Source: Amanita rubescens (Eukaryota; Basidiomycota; Agaricomycetes; Agaricales; Amanitaceae). From it: 64,000 bases of DNA. The first letter of the stretch is position 1. Each line of letters opens with the position of its first letter. Below are positions 46,436 to 59,734 of this stretch, in pieces. The notes below the pieces were generated by a model. That model worked only from the letters and a program-made list of their open reading frames with translations. It made no database searches and was not told the origin of the DNA. A program made the position numbers and the translations under genes. The stretch lies in NCBI GenBank assembly GCA_015039365.1, contig WION01000073.1, positions 1-64,000 on the forward strand, written 5' to 3'.

Positions 46436-49400
46436 ATGGACCCTTTCGAGACTGTACCTGCAGTGAAGAGTCTGAGGTCAAAGTTTGAACAACTCGCTAC
46501 GTCTTCCGGTACCTTGCCTGCACCTGCGCCGAATGCCACCGTGGCGAAGGTATCGCTGCAAAAGGGCTCAGCTGGCGGGAACGTTAGCGGGAAATTGGTC
46601 ATACGCAGGCGGCCTAGTGTGGACAACGAGATTTTCGTTGGAGAAGCCGCATCACCGTCTGGATCGTGGGTCGAAATGTCTACCGCGATTGCGGACTCTA
46701 TCAAGCGTCCTCCCCCACCCGCGCCGACGGGGATCAAGAGACCGCCACCGCCGCCTCCAGGTTCATCTTTGTCGCAACCACTGCAAATACAATCCTCAGC
46801 TTCAACGTCATCGTTAACGACAACGCCGCGTCGCGTATCACCGTCAAAATTATCTACATCGCCTAGTCGCGGAGCAGGCGGCAAAGCTCAAGTCAACTCC
46901 GCCGGTTCTTCACCTGCTGTTTCTCCGCTGCTGAGACCTGTTCCCGCCCCTCCCGCATCAATCTCGACTTCTTCCCTCAATTCTTCCCTCCGCAGCTCTA
47001 GCTCTCGTCCTCCGTCTAGGAACAGGGCTAATTCAGATACCAGTTTTCATGAAGAGATTGATGAACTTTCACAAGCTCCAGGCATTACTTCTTTGAAGAG
47101 CAAATTGTAAGTATTATCTATCTCCGCAGGGTTTCTACTTTAGATTGATGACGCATCCGCAGTAATGATACACCCCCCAAGACGAATACCCCCAGACAAA
47201 GCTTGAGCACGCCATACCCATCATCTGCAAAGCCTATCATACCACCTCGACCTTCAAAGCCTGTCGAGGCCTCAATCTCCCTAGCACTGCTTTTGTCGTC
47301 AAGTCCTGAGCAAATCACCCCTCCTCAGCCCATAAACGTCACTCCCCCTCGGTGTATGCTGTCAAGTCCCTTCTCTGACGACGAAGCAGAAACAGAACAG
47401 TCAAACTTGACTGCACCTCTTATACCTGCACCTGCACCCACCACACGCAAACCCCCACCGCCAAAACCTCCCGCTGGTGCAGGTTCCGCGCGCTCTTCGG
47501 ATGCGTATTCGAGCAACTCTAGTCAAAGCTCGATCGATGCATCTAGCGTTACCAGTTCTACACAGCGTGCGCCTCCTCCACGCCCCCCTCCCCGGACTCG
47601 CCCAAAGTCCTTGGTATCGATTGATGATACCCCTTCTTCACCAATACCATTAAGCTCAAGCTTAAAGTCCATTAATCCACCCCCACTTGCCGACACGTCG
47701 ACCTAATGCCGCTTCAGACCCTGAGCCTTCTGCACCTACCTCTGCTACTTCACAGAACCTATCGCCCCGGATATCAAATAGAACATCGCAGCCATCTACG
47801 CAGCCCCCCTCCAAGCAAGACTCTTCATCTTCTCAGTCTCCCGTTCCCGAGCGTAAATCGCTCGGTTCGTCTAAACTTCCACCTCCACCAACGCGCACGA
47901 TTGCTCGAGGTGATAAGCTACCTCCTGCAAGGCGACCTGGAGGTGGATCTCCCCCGTTCTCGTCTGATGACGAGTCGGGTGAGGAGGGTGCTGCTTTGGA
48001 CGATGCCAAAAGCACGGGTAGCGACTCCTTACCTGATACCAGCCGATCATCTCGACGGCCCCCACTAGCAGCGCCTTTCCGAGATATCCAGCCAGATACT
48101 CTCAAGATTCCTATCCAGCCTTACAGCGGTCATTTCGTCGTTGCCGGGTCGTTGGTTGCTGTGAGCAGTCATCACCATATCAGGATTTACGATCTGTCAG
48201 TCGTTGATGTGCCGATTTACACGATCGATACGAAAGACTTGGGCCTGCAGAACGGGGCCAAAGTGACTTGTATGGAGATGAAGAGTGTGGGAGATGGTGC
48301 GCTTGCCCAAGGGTTCGTTGCTTGGGTTGGGACGAAGGAAGGGCACGTGTTTGAAGTCAATTTGAGGACGGGCAGTGTGGGCCCTATTCGGCAAGCTGCG
48401 CACTTGAATCCTGTGACGCATATACTGAGGCATGGGCGGTCGATGGTGACGCTGGACGAGGGAGGGAAAGCCTTGGTGTATACGGAGGGAGAGAGTGGTG
48501 GGGGTGCGTCGTTAACGGGTACGCAGCAGCAACGCGTGATGAGGATCACGGAAAAGCAAGATTTCGTGCGGATGTTGGGCGGAAAGTTGTGGACTGCGGC
48601 GAGGGCTGACAACCAGTCTGCCGTGGGCGGTGGTGCGTTGAGTCGATTGCCCATTATTAGGGTTTACGACGTGTTCGTGCCGGGGAGTACCGGTCGGTCG
48701 GTGGTGCCTACGGAACATGTCGGTGCAGTGACTTCCGCCGCGGTGGTTCCGTCTCAGCCTGGTAAAGTGTTTGTTGGGCATGAAGAAGGGTATTTGTCCG
48801 TCTGGGCTGCTGAGGGGACGGAGGACGGATACCCGAGATGCCTTGAAGTGGTCAAGGTATCGACGTCGGACGTGTTGTGTTTGGAAGGAGTGAATGACCG
48901 GCTGTGGGTGGGGAGTCGGAATGGGATGATCAGCGCATATGAGGTGGCTGCGAGGCCGTGGGTGGTTACCAACTCTTGGAGTGCGCATCCGGGATTGCCA
49001 GTGCTGAAACTCGCAGTGGACGTGTTTGGTGTTGACGAGGGTAGGTTGAATGTGGTGAGCGCGGGGAGGGACGAGACCTTGAGGTTTTGGGACGGCCTGC
49101 TGGGGTCCGATTGGATTGGTGAGTTTTTTTATTTAGATTCGAGCTTGTGATTGTATTCTAAAACACGGGATAGGGAACGAGTTGCAGAAGATGGAGAGCT
49201 CGTTCAGCTCGTTCAGGGATGTGACGGCTCTCGTCATGTCGTGGAACTGCGATGCGTCCAGGCCGGAATCGCTTACCGGAAGTCATGACAATGTCCACTT
49301 GTTCAGTGATGTGTTGAGCAGTGTTGACGAGCCGCCTGATATCATCGTGTTTGGTTTTCAAGAGGTGATCGACCTGGAGAGTCGCAAAATGGCTGCGAAG

Positions 49401-50489
49401 AATGTGCTACTAGGGGGCGCGGCAAAGAAGAAGCACAATGACGAGAGCGTGACTGGTATGGCTTGCAGCAACAATGGACTATCGGATAAGGTGACCGGGG
49501 CGTACCGGAGGTGGTACGATCGGATTGTCAGAGAGGTTCGAGTTGCAATGCCCGAGGTGCTCTATTCAGTCGTGTATGCGGAGAGCTTGGTCGGGCTCTT
49601 CTCCTGCATACTCATGAAGACGTCCGAGCGGTTCGGGCTACGCGATGTGGCTGTGACGACCATCAAACGGGGTATGGGTGGCCGCTATGGGAATAAGGTA
49701 CGCACATTCGGTGATGGCTGTGATCCTGAGTTGACTTGAACATGAAGGGTGGAATTGTGGCACGTTTTGTCATTGGAGACTCGTCCGTGTGCATGATCAA
49801 CTGTCATTTGGCGGCTGGCCAGAATGCCGTCCGGAGACGCAATGCGGATATTACGGGTATTTTGGAAGAGAAGGGTGTGTTTCCGCCCACGGATGTTCCC
49901 TTTGCCTATATAGGCGGTGGAGACGGGACGACGATTTTGGACCATGAGATTGTCTTTGTGAGTTATGTTTGATTATGGCAATGTGGGTGCTCACAGCGCG
50001 GGACAGGTCAACGGCGACCTTAATTACCGTATTGATCACAGAAGAGAAGCCATTCTATCGTCCATCCGGGCCGGGGAATTTGCGAACCTGTTGGCTCATG
50101 ATCAGCTTTTGCGCGAAATCAAATTCAATCGTGGCTGTCGGGTCCGTGGGTTCACAGAAGGGCCCATTACATTTGCTCCGACGTACAAATATGACCCGCG
50201 GTCGAACGAGTATGATTCGTCGGAAAAGAGACGGCTACCTGCGTGGTGTGACCGTGTCTTGTGGCGGACCCGAGATGCGTCAAGGGTCCACCAGTTACAT
50301 TACAGGAGATATGAGGCCAACGTATCTGATCATCGTCCAATCTCTGCAGCTTTCAGAGTGACTATCAAGACTATAAAGCATGACCTCCGGGGACAGGCGC
50401 TGAAGCAGGTGCAATCGCTTTGGGCAGAGGAACAAACTCGCTTATTGGCTGAAGCGAGAAATTTTTACCGATCGTATGCGTATCTTTGA
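46436..50489 (+). CDS. WD40-domain inositol polyphosphate 5-phosphatase
   Basis: Five exons: 46436-47106, 47163-49118, 49174-49697, 49748-49957 and 50007-50489. The N-terminal ~400 residues are Ser/Pro-rich with polyproline runs (IKRPPPPPPG, PPPPKPPAGAG), possible SH3 or profilin ligands. Next comes a WD40-like beta-propeller (GHFVVAGSLVAVSSHHHIRI, VFVGHEEGYLSVW, VVSAGRDETLRFWDG). The C-terminal endonuclease/exonuclease/phosphatase domain has LVMSWNCDASRPES, IVFGFQEVIDL, GDLNYRID, PAWCDRVLWR and SDHRPI, the catalytic set of type II 5-phosphatases. Such enzymes remove the 5-phosphate from PI(4,5)P2 or PI(3,4,5)P3 at membranes in trafficking and actin control. One apparent one-base gain near 47689 (PPPL|PTRRP) shifts frame in the disordered region; the domains on both sides are intact, so a sequence error is likely. 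The start was set at MDPFETV because upstream codons lack an ATG. Confidence 0.88.
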
Positions 50490-50809
50490 TGATACCATTA
50501 GCTATAGTATATGGGACGTTGGTACGAGTAAATAACATTATGGAAGTAATATTGATGACGAGGATCGCGAGCGCCCGGCGTGCTTAGTCAGCGGTCCAGG
50601 AAGAGGTACGGCCGTCTCGGCGGGACCCTCCGATCGTCGCCTTGCTGCTCTCGTCGTCCGTCGTGTCCGAGTCTCGAGACCTCTGCATCCGGTGAGCGAC
50701 GATATGGTCTTTTGCGCCCCTGAGCCATGCCGTTCACCCACGCTGACATGACTCTTTCCATCCAGAATACTGTCGTATAGATTCTGTATCGTGTACTTTT
50801 AGTACCGGC
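50490..50809. other. Short intergenic interval
   Basis: Contains the 3' UTR of the 5-phosphatase and the promoter of the following gene; nothing else is recognised. Confidence 0.4.
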
Positions 50810-52599
50810 ATGAATGTCGTTGCAGGCGGTGGTAATACGATGGGCGGTCAGCAACACCCACAACAGCAACAACAATCGGTGGCGGGTCCACCACGATACA
50901 TGCCCGTAAATGGGACGACGATGGACCCGACGTCATTGACTTCTCCGCGAAGGACCAACGTACTCCCTCTCGCGAACATTCTGAGCGCAAAGGGATATAC
51001 TCAGATTCAGGTAGATATCTCGTTCTTCTTATCAAACCTTGTTCGCTCTTAATCGGTTGTACTTAGTTCAATGCTGTGACCGAACAAGAATATCAACGGC
51101 AAATGGATGAATATAACAAGACTGTGACAATCGTGTTGTGGTACAAGGTGCGTTGATCGGTCGTTTCGAGTTACTCGACGTCAGTCTAAGAGATTGGACA
51201 GGCAAAGATGGAACCGCTGCGGATCCAACATACTATACGTTCTTTTCCTTTTTTTCAGTTATCAGGTCTAGCGCCGATCGTAAACGGCCTAGGGCTAGCT
51301 GATGATTCGTACCTGGATACGTATATCCCCGAAAATGGTTATTGGATGCAACACACGATACATACCGTTAGGATTGTGGAGAGTCAGCAGAGACTGCTCT
51401 ATAGGATCCGAAAGAACCTTTTAGAGGGCATTAATGAAGATGATTGTATGAATTTGTTGGCAGAAGTCGACATGCAACAGCAATTGATATCCTCGAAGAA
51501 GCAAGTGACTGTCAGTCAACCAGGTCCATCGCTAGATGTCGGATTACCCACTCCCATTACCCCGGCTAGATCTTCATCGTCTATCAAAGAGGTGTCGGAG
51601 AAAAGCCCTCGGAAACGATTGGCGTCTGAAGTGCATTCGGCGCAGGAATTCGAGCAAGGGCGGCCGCCTACTACCAAAGTTCACATACCCAACAACTATT
51701 ACCTGGCATCACACAACGAAACTGCCGGACCTGACGTGTCGACGACTTCGACGCCTGTTTTACCACCCGAGACCGTTGTGGACGAGCATGCTACGTCTGC
51801 GGCGGGCGATGTCGATCCTGTCAACGTGAACCATGGCGTGACCTCGACCGCCTCGGAATACCTTTACCAAAACCAAGTGTATTATTCGCCAACGTCCCCC
51901 GATAACACACTATCGTCGTCAAATCATACGGAAACGCCCATTTCGGGGAACGACACGTCCAACGGAGCTGTGACATACCATACTCATCTATCTCATCCGC
52001 ACCTACCTCTAAAGCGCTGGCCGAACGATTATTCGGTCGCCGAGATCTCGTCCGGGTTTCACGAGATGGACCGTGTAGTGGCGCAAACGCCTAACATGAC
52101 TCAACGAGTTGCGTTTGAACGTGTCTTTGGCAGCCGTTACGTGAAGAGTACGGTTTGTCGACACCGCGGAGTGTGGAAGCGAGCTTCGCCGGCATTGAGG
52201 GATCAGTTTATCGCTTTGGGGAACGATGAACGTGTGTTGTGGGGAGAGTTTGTGAGGACGGTGGAAGGAAGGCAGACTGCCAAGGCTCCAGGATCGAGGA
52301 TTATCGCGGCTGTGCAGCCTTCGTCGCATGAAGCTATTGGGTTCTCTGCTGAGGCGGGAACGGAAGGCGAATTGGTGGATGTAGGGGGTGGTTCAGATGG
52401 TTTGCAGGGTCAGGGTGTACCTGTACCTGGTCATGAGAGCGGTTCGGGAGCTGTGGAACAACCGATCATGGATTCTTTGCAGAATCCTTCAGTGTCAGGT
52501 GAGGATGATGTGAAGGATCCTGACAATGCGTGTGAGTTCTCAACGCCATCTGATTCGAGCAGGTCCATCCTCGGCGACTTCGTCTTTACAAAATGGTAA
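50810..52599 (+). CDS. Conserved basidiomycete protein of unknown function
   Basis: Three exons (50810-51010, 51067-51147, 51202-52599) give 559 aa with GT-AG introns in phase 0. The N-terminus contains a Gln-rich run (QQHPQQQQQS). A long low-complexity Ser/Thr/Pro middle follows. Near residues 370-460 is a folded segment with LKRWPNDYSVAEISSGF, TPNMTQRVAFERVFGSRYVK, STVCRHRGVWKRASPALRD and DERVLWGEFVRTVEG; its Cys/His/Trp and basic helices look like a small nucleic-acid or protein-binding domain, which I recall from other mushroom genomes but cannot name. Nuclear function is plausible but unproven. Confidence 0.85.
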
Positions 52600-53112
52600 G
52601 TGGGTGTTATTTCTGCTCCGCACGCAATGACTGATTTTTTTTTTTTGGTGGTCTAGAGTTAAACGTGTATGATACATCTCGAAGTCATATCTCGAGTTCC
52701 CAAACGTGATGTTGGTCTTATGTATCCTTACGGCGTATTGCGGTGTATCAATATTGTTGTAGTCTAGTAGGTGGGAATAGGGTTGATAGGAATCTGTAAA
52801 GTTTATAATTGAGTCGCGATAAGCACGGCTTGTCGAGTCAGTCTCACAGACGACAATGAGCGCCAAGTTTGCCTAATAAAGTAGAAAACGCGTCGCGTCG
52901 GGCTCGCAGCCCGCCGTGTGACCACTGGTAACCGGTAATTGATCCACATGTCGTGCCATCATTGTCGTTGACAGCCTGAGTTTACTATGACAGTAACTAT
53001 GACCAGGTAGAATGCGACCACGCGCCCTACGCCATTCTCTGAATATAATAAAAAGGCGCAGGTACGCGTTAGCTTCCTCCTATTCACTAAAGGACGAACA
53101 TTTACTTTCTCA
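52600..53112. repeat. Promoter-side interval with dispersed repeats
   Basis: No gene. The segment 52873-52960 (TTTGCCTAATAAAGTAGAAAAC ... GTGTGACCA ... AATTGATCCAC) recurs diverged at 59236-59306, just beyond the ankyrin gene. The segment 53005-53070 (GGTAGAATGCGACCACGCG ... TGAATATAATAAAAAGG) recurs at 60885-60960. The AATATAATAAAAA at about 53041-53053 is a plausible TATA region for the ankyrin gene. Confidence 0.6.
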
Positions 53113-56100
53113 ATGATTCAAACAGCCGAAGCTCAAGCGTTCTTGCATCGCATTGCGTCGTTACCAAGGGGCTCCGGTGTCAACCTCGACGAGGTCTTGC
53201 AGCCTTCTTTGGACGATGAAACGGAGTTGCGTCGCTTGCTGGCCACTGATCGATCCAACGCTAGGTTATCCAACCCTTACGCCGGCCTCGTCGACGTCTT
53301 TGAAGCGCCTTCTGATATCAGGACAACCCGCGCTCGCGTCGTCAAAGATGATCAAGACCTCAACTGCGAAATATATTATGCCTGTTCCTGAAGATAAGAG
53401 AAAAAAGGAAGGCGAGCCGTGTATGGTCTCGGACTTGGACGAGTTCAAGAAGAATTGGAGCATTTTCTCAGAGGGATCGTTGTCGCAACTCAAGGATTGG
53501 AACAATGTCATCGCGGCTGGTGGATCGGTTTTGGCTTGCTTAGCTCCGCTTTCGGATGCGGATAAGGCGTCGAAGAGAGCAATCAGGAAATATTATCATT
53601 CGGCTGCCTACCCAACTTCAGATGTAGACCTTTTTTTGTGGGACTTTGACGCCCGAACAGGTTAGTGTTCATACGTCCTTGCTTGTGGACCGCTGAGATT
53701 GACGTAGTTGGATACATAGGCAGAGAAGAAGATAGTTACGCAATCTACTGAGGCTGTTCGTGATTCTGTTCCTTGGGATGTTACATGTGTTCGAACAAAG
53801 AATGCTATATCAATCCACTGTAAGTTATCTTCCTTGTCTTTCGCTTCAGGTAACTGATAACGCATCGTAGCCCAATATCCTTACCGCTCTGTACAAATCG
53901 TTCTCCGCCTCTATCATTCCCCTGCTGAAATCCTCGCGGGTTTCGATATCGACGCTCCGTGTTGTGCCTACGATGGTACACGTGTATGGGCAAACCCAAG
54001 AGCTATCAGTCGCCATGATGCGTCAATGCAATACTACCGACGTTACCCGTAGATCTCCGTCCTACGAAGTCCGATTGTCAAAGTACGCTAGGCGCGGTTT
54101 ACGAAGTCTACGTCCCAAGCCTCGCTAGGGACTGACATCGACCCTACTGTAAGAATTGTCTCTTATCCTTTGGGACCTTTTGAGTTGACCGTTTGAAGAT
54201 ATTCGAACGTTCGATTGTGAGGGTGGGAGGACTGGCAAGGCTCTTGGTGCTTGAGAGATTAGCTACGTTTGATGAACGTCAGTCGTTCCTGCAGGCTCGT
54301 CGTGTAGCTTCGCGGACGTCCAGGGTGCCCCCCAGGAGATCTAGGAAAATGAAGCGCAAGTTCAAAAACGACCTCAAGTCTCTCGGTGAACTCGAAGAGC
54401 TTGAAATGAATGATTACGACGTTGGTTCTTTGCATATACCCTACTGGTCCCGGATGGGACGCTCGTAGAATCGATAAATTGATCTACCAAACAGTACGTC
54501 GGTCATTGCTCTTCTATCCATTTTTTCTGACTTGATTGCAGGATTTGGGCATGAATTGTATGCTTCCATTCTCCGGAATTGTTGTCATCCTAATTCTTAT
54601 CGCAAGCTACATTCAATCCCAAGAACAAAGGAAGAAGATTGCACCGCCATCCCGCTTTCTTCGGCACTATTGAAGAATGCATGGAAGATGGTTGCGAAGT
54701 AAGTCAAGTTACGCCTTGATGTTAACATGCTAATAGTTGTTGTAACAGTGTTGTCCTGAGCCAATCGACGACGCAGAGCGTGAATTGCAAAACAAGGAGG
54801 ACGGGGTTTACATACGTGGCCGTATTGCGTCCGTGTTCTTTTCATGACCCGCTTTGTGTCTACTTATATCACCCTAGCTTTATGCAAGAAAATCCAGGTC
54901 GTCAGATCATTACGGGCAGTTTCAACCCCATTGATGTGGGAGAATGGAGCGCTCAAGTTTACATTGGACCAACCGAGCGTCTCTTTGCCGCGATCGCTGC
55001 TCATGACAGGTCTACTGTCGTCAACATGATCAAGGAAGGCGTGGATGTCAACCGCCGAGATCATGTCGGACGGTCACCACTTCATTTTGCCATCTTTTGC
55101 AACGCAACGGAGATAGCTTGCAATGTTGTGGACGCTGGTGCTAGGATGACGGCTCGCCTCGTCGACGGACGGACCTCGTTGCATCTCGCAATACAACACG
55201 ATCGAGTGACGGTTGTCCGTAAATTATTGGAAAGGAGTGCACAGAATCAAGAAGCAGCGAACGTGGGGACCGAAGAGGAACCTGATGATGAGAAGGAGAA
55301 GAAGGAGCGAGAACGTCCCTCGTCCGAGGACGATTGGAGTTCTGAAGATGACGGAGTAATCGATATTGACGAAGATGATGACGAGGACGAGGACGATATG
55401 GACGAAGATGAGGATGACGACGATGAAAATGACAAAAAAAAGCCTCGTTCAAAAGCGAAAGAAAAAGAAAAGGGAGAAGCACCCACCGGTGATGAAATCC
55501 CAGACGATAACACCGTCGAACCTGATGTATTTGATCTCAACGCCGCTGATTGGGATTTCGGCTTGACTCCCTTGGCATATGCTGTTATCTTCGCCTCGGT
55601 TTCTATCCTCGAAGATCTCATTGCTGCTGGTGTCAACGTCAAGGCGTCGACTCAGAATAATACTTTAGATGTTCATCCATTGGCATTGACAATGCTCAGG
55701 CTGGACGAAGATGAAGCTTGTGCGATTGCAGAAAGATTGATTCTGGGCGGCGCAACTTCTTCCCCTGCCGACGGTCAATTCCGCACTATCTTTTACCGCG
55801 TCGTTGCTGCGAAGAAAGTTAAACTTGCCTTAACTATCATGAGGTGCGATCCTAACGCAGACATCGTCATCAATTCTCCCTGCATCGCAGGGTCCAATAT
55901 CATATTCCCCCTTGTCGCTGCCATCCAAGAGCGCGATCATTCGATGACAGCTGCGCTTCTTGCATATGGTGCCTGGCTCGAACCTCTCGAAGAGGATATC
56001 ACCAAGGCCATCGCAACGAGGTTTGTCACATATAGTTCTAGAATCATATATAGTCTGATAAATGCGTTATTACAGGCGCACAAAAGACAATCGCTTTCTA

Positions 56101-59031
56101 TTTCTTCACACGACGAACAACCTTCTCAAAAGAACATTGCGTCCTCTCGAGACAGCTCTTAACCGCCATGACGATATCGTCCAATTGCTGATTTCGTTGG
56201 GTGCCGATGTCAATATGGGCATTCTTGCTAACTATGCCGATTATGCGAAGGAGGACGACAAGCGAAGTATCATCGATTGGGTCAATGTAGCTATTCAAGC
56301 CATGGAAATGGAGATAAAGCGTGGACCCAAAGTGAAAGAGCCAGAATTTGTGGACGTTTCAAAGATGACGAACTGGAAAGAATATGCCACTGTTTTCGTT
56401 AGAATTACGAATTTTCGTCTGCCAACCGAAAGACGGATTACCGAAGTCAAACGCATGGAAAGAACCAAGCAATATTTCGAAGACATCAAAGAGCTCCTTG
56501 TTTCTATTGGCGCTAAGACGTGGACTGAGCTGGGAGGTGTCAAAAAAACAAAGTCCGATGCAACCGGGAAGGCACTCTTTGGACTCATCGGAAGGAATCT
56601 TGCCGGGCCAAACCCTGAAAAGGAAACATCTTTCGAAGATTATGAGTTTGCTTCCCTATTGAATTACTTTATCAGTCTTCCGCGTCATTTGATTCCGCGA
56701 TATCATGAACTCTACGAAGCGTGCTTGAACGGTGACAACGAGAAAATTCAGGCATTGTGCCTCCCTCCCGAAGGTGCTCAACATGACGAAACGCCGCTTC
56801 AAATCACTGTTGTATTGCGGGATCCCCGAGGAAATCAGTTGACAGGTTTGTAAACGAATTTTTCATCGTGTGACGCCATTGACTTTGGTTTAGGTCTTAC
56901 GCCGTTCTCGATTGCTGTCGAGAGACGAAGGTGGGATACAGCACGTTTGATTCTCTGCTATTGCTGTTGCTCAATACGAAGCCGATGAGAAAGAGGTTGT
57001 TTTCTCTGTCGATGGCATGGATATTGGTAAATCCGCCGGTTTCAGCGCATCGGCTGTTCGTAACGTATGTTTTATAGATGACGATGGATCTGACAATGGA
57101 TCCGATTGTTCTTATGGTTCAGATGCAACTGAGCAGAAGGGCAAGGAAAACTTATACGTTGACGTCGCCAAACGGCCTTCCACCGTCAAGTGCGATGTAA
57201 ACCCTGGTCTATTCTTTACGACACTTCGCCAATACGGTGATGTGTTGGCTGGTCGCTATCGGCACGAAACTGTTTTCAACAAGGCCATTAGAGAAGATGA
57301 CTTTGAGGCGTTTGTGAAATTACTCAATATGTCCACCAACCTTCCTATTCCCGAAAACGTTTCCAACAATCTTATACCGTTGTTGCTATCATACGATCGG
57401 TCAGATATGCTGAACGAGCTTATCAGGCGCGCGGGCACAGGCATCGACCTTAAGACAGTGCGTCACGAAGCAGTGAATGCGCTACCTGTGAACGACGAGA
57501 ATAAGCTCTATCTTGGACTAAAAGTTCATGGGAAGAAGCGCGCTGATCTGGCGAGAAAGAATGATCCAAACGCAAGGGTCGAGATACAGCAACCCCCGTT
57601 GCTGTGGAGAGCGTTGAAGGCCAACGCCGAAAAAATTGTAGATTACCTGGCCAGCGAAAGGGTCTACTCTGCGTATCGCTCGTATGCCGCAAGCCACAGC
57701 GATGAGCGAGCCGAACGTTTGAGAAGCATAACAAATCTCAAGGAGCTTCTACCGCAGTGGCTCGGATTTAGAACCAACTCCTTGGGAGAGTCGCCTCTCA
57801 CTGCAGCAGTGTTGTCCGGGAAGGTGGGACCAATCCAAATTCTCTTCGCCAAGCACAAGGATATGATGAAGGCTGCAGCTTCACGATAAGTATGTTTCCA
57901 ACGATGTATTCGAATCCGGGCAATGCTGAACTGGCGAATCTTACAGGTACAAGATTGGTAATCTGAACATACTGCAAATTGCCATCAGAGCACGCGTCAA
58001 GGTGGATACGGAGCTATTGGATTTCCTGTTGGCGAAGAATATCTCCCCTCTGGAGACTGATGTCATTGGGTGAATCTTCCTGTTCTTTCATCCATCGAAT
58101 TAGCTAACGTGCAATAGCCAAAATCCTTATCACTCCTTCTGCAAACGCCACAAACACCACCTTTTGGAACATCTACTCAATAAACTCCCGTCCGACATTA
58201 ACGAAGCCCTTGTTCAAACAACAAACCTACGGAAAGTTGAAAACTGTAGGCGTTTCTTATACATCATTAGAACGCGAGAAGTGATCGATAAATTTACAGC
58301 CGTTGCACCTCGCAGTCGAAGCACGTTCCATCAAGACAGTTGAAATGCTTCTTGCTCGCTCGCACGTTGCAAACACGATCCGTGACTCTGACGGATGTCT
58401 CCCGCTCCACATTGCAGTTCGCCGTGGTTTGTCGCGTATAGCAAGGATGTTGATCGATTCGTCCCCCTCTACGCTGTTCATGGAAGATGGTGTTGGCTCT
58501 ACTGCATTCGAATCTGCGACTTTTAATCTCTTCCGAGAAAAAATGAATCATTTCTCTCGCGGTACTCTTAACTTGGTTGCGATCTCTAATCCAACCACAG
58601 CTGATAAGGATCCAGAAAGGTTCGACTTGGCTCGTCTCGAAAAAGAACTACCTCAATTGCGAGAGACCATTGATTTGTTGCTAAAGGTCGGGAAACTTCG
58701 CAAGGATACCAAGTTAGAGAAGGAGCTCGTCAGATTTGCTGAAAACATGGAAGACCATATACGAAGACTTCAGCAGGCACCTGTGGCTGTCGAGCGGGAG
58801 GAGACTCTGACTGATGTTCATGATCATAACGCGACGTACGACGTCATTAAGGAGGCTTTGAATCATGTCCAGGGCGAGCGCCGAATTGTGCACCTCTTGG
58901 ACGTCCAGAAATCGGTCGACGGCAGTTTGACGCACATCTATCGTCCGAAGAATAAAACCGTTGAGGATGATATGCAAAAGGAAGAGAAGGAGACGGAGAC
59001 CAGCTTTATCGCAAGGCACATAAGTTGTTGA
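53113..59031 (+). pseudogene. Ankyrin-repeat protein with N-terminal nucleotidyltransferase-like motif, decayed long copy
   Basis: A multi-exon gene of a mushroom ankyrin family. The N-terminal part reads YPTSDVDLFLW, a possible nucleotidyltransferase-like DxD motif, then SQYPYRSVQIVLRLY, AGFDIDAPCCAYDG, IFERSIVRVGGLARLL, NPGRQIITGSFNPIDVGEWS. Ankyrins follow (GRSPLHFAIFCNATEIACNV, GRTSLHLAIQHDRVTVVRKL), an acidic run of D/E at about 55370-55435, more ankyrins, and DGCLPLHIAVRRGLSRIARM near the end. Introns such as 56021-56075 and 57895-57948 splice well. Frame changes that splicing cannot explain occur near 53380, 53645, 54007, 54090, 54445, 56956 (extra T, confirmed against the left copy), 57881 (extra G, likewise) and 58296. 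It is therefore non-functional as sequenced. The inverted, shorter copy is at 2106-4311. Confidence 0.85.
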
Positions 59032-59235
59032 CGTTGCGTGTATAGAAATTAGCGTACCAAAATATATATGAGTCTGCTTTCTGCGTTATTCCGGTTAAGG
59101 GGGAGTTTGCGGGAATGATTCTTTACCGTGCGAGGGCATAACATAGTCAGACTCGGAAGTGAGTCAGATTTACTGCATCAGATTGACACCAAGATAAGAT
59201 AGTAAGATAGATGGCACAGACGATGAAGTCGCGGA

Positions 59236-59306
59236 ATTTGCCTAACAAGGTAGAAAACCCACGATCCCGTCGTGTGACCATCGGTTGTACAATTGATCCA
59301 CCTGAC
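59236..59306. repeat. Diverged copy of the 52.9 kb repeat
   Basis: TTTGCCTAACAAGGTAGAAAAC..CCCGTCGTGTGACCATCG..CAATTGATCCACC parallels 52873-52960. A 20-bp version (CACAATCCCGTCGTGTGAC) abuts the 3' breakpoint of the left ankyrin copy at about 2113-2133. Confidence 0.6.
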
Positions 59307-59734
59307 AACACGGCTCTAAGTCCTTACGCCCGCGTGCGCGGCAAAACCCGCAACGGTTTTCATAGGTCGTTGTGTACACGGTATGCAAAGTGTCCGATGC
59401 AGTATAACATGTCAGTGTCGCCAACGAGCGTGTCCTTCACTTTGTCCGCACATAACATATTAGCCTGGAGTCCCAGCGCTCGACAACGCCTCAATCAATG
59501 TATTCACATATATAGTCAGACACAATATTTAATAAGCCTGCAATGTCCATGTACAGGAGTTAAAGAAATGGGGAGGAAAATAAATCAAAGGCAATCTATT
59601 GTTGCATACTGCAAGCATATTCTAGTCCACGTTCATCAGTGGCAAAGGCCGCTTGACGCGTTCGACTGTTGGTCGTCATCTGGTTGTTTGGCCTTTCCTC
59701 CGTTTCCGCTGCGTGTAATTTCAACCACAAAATG

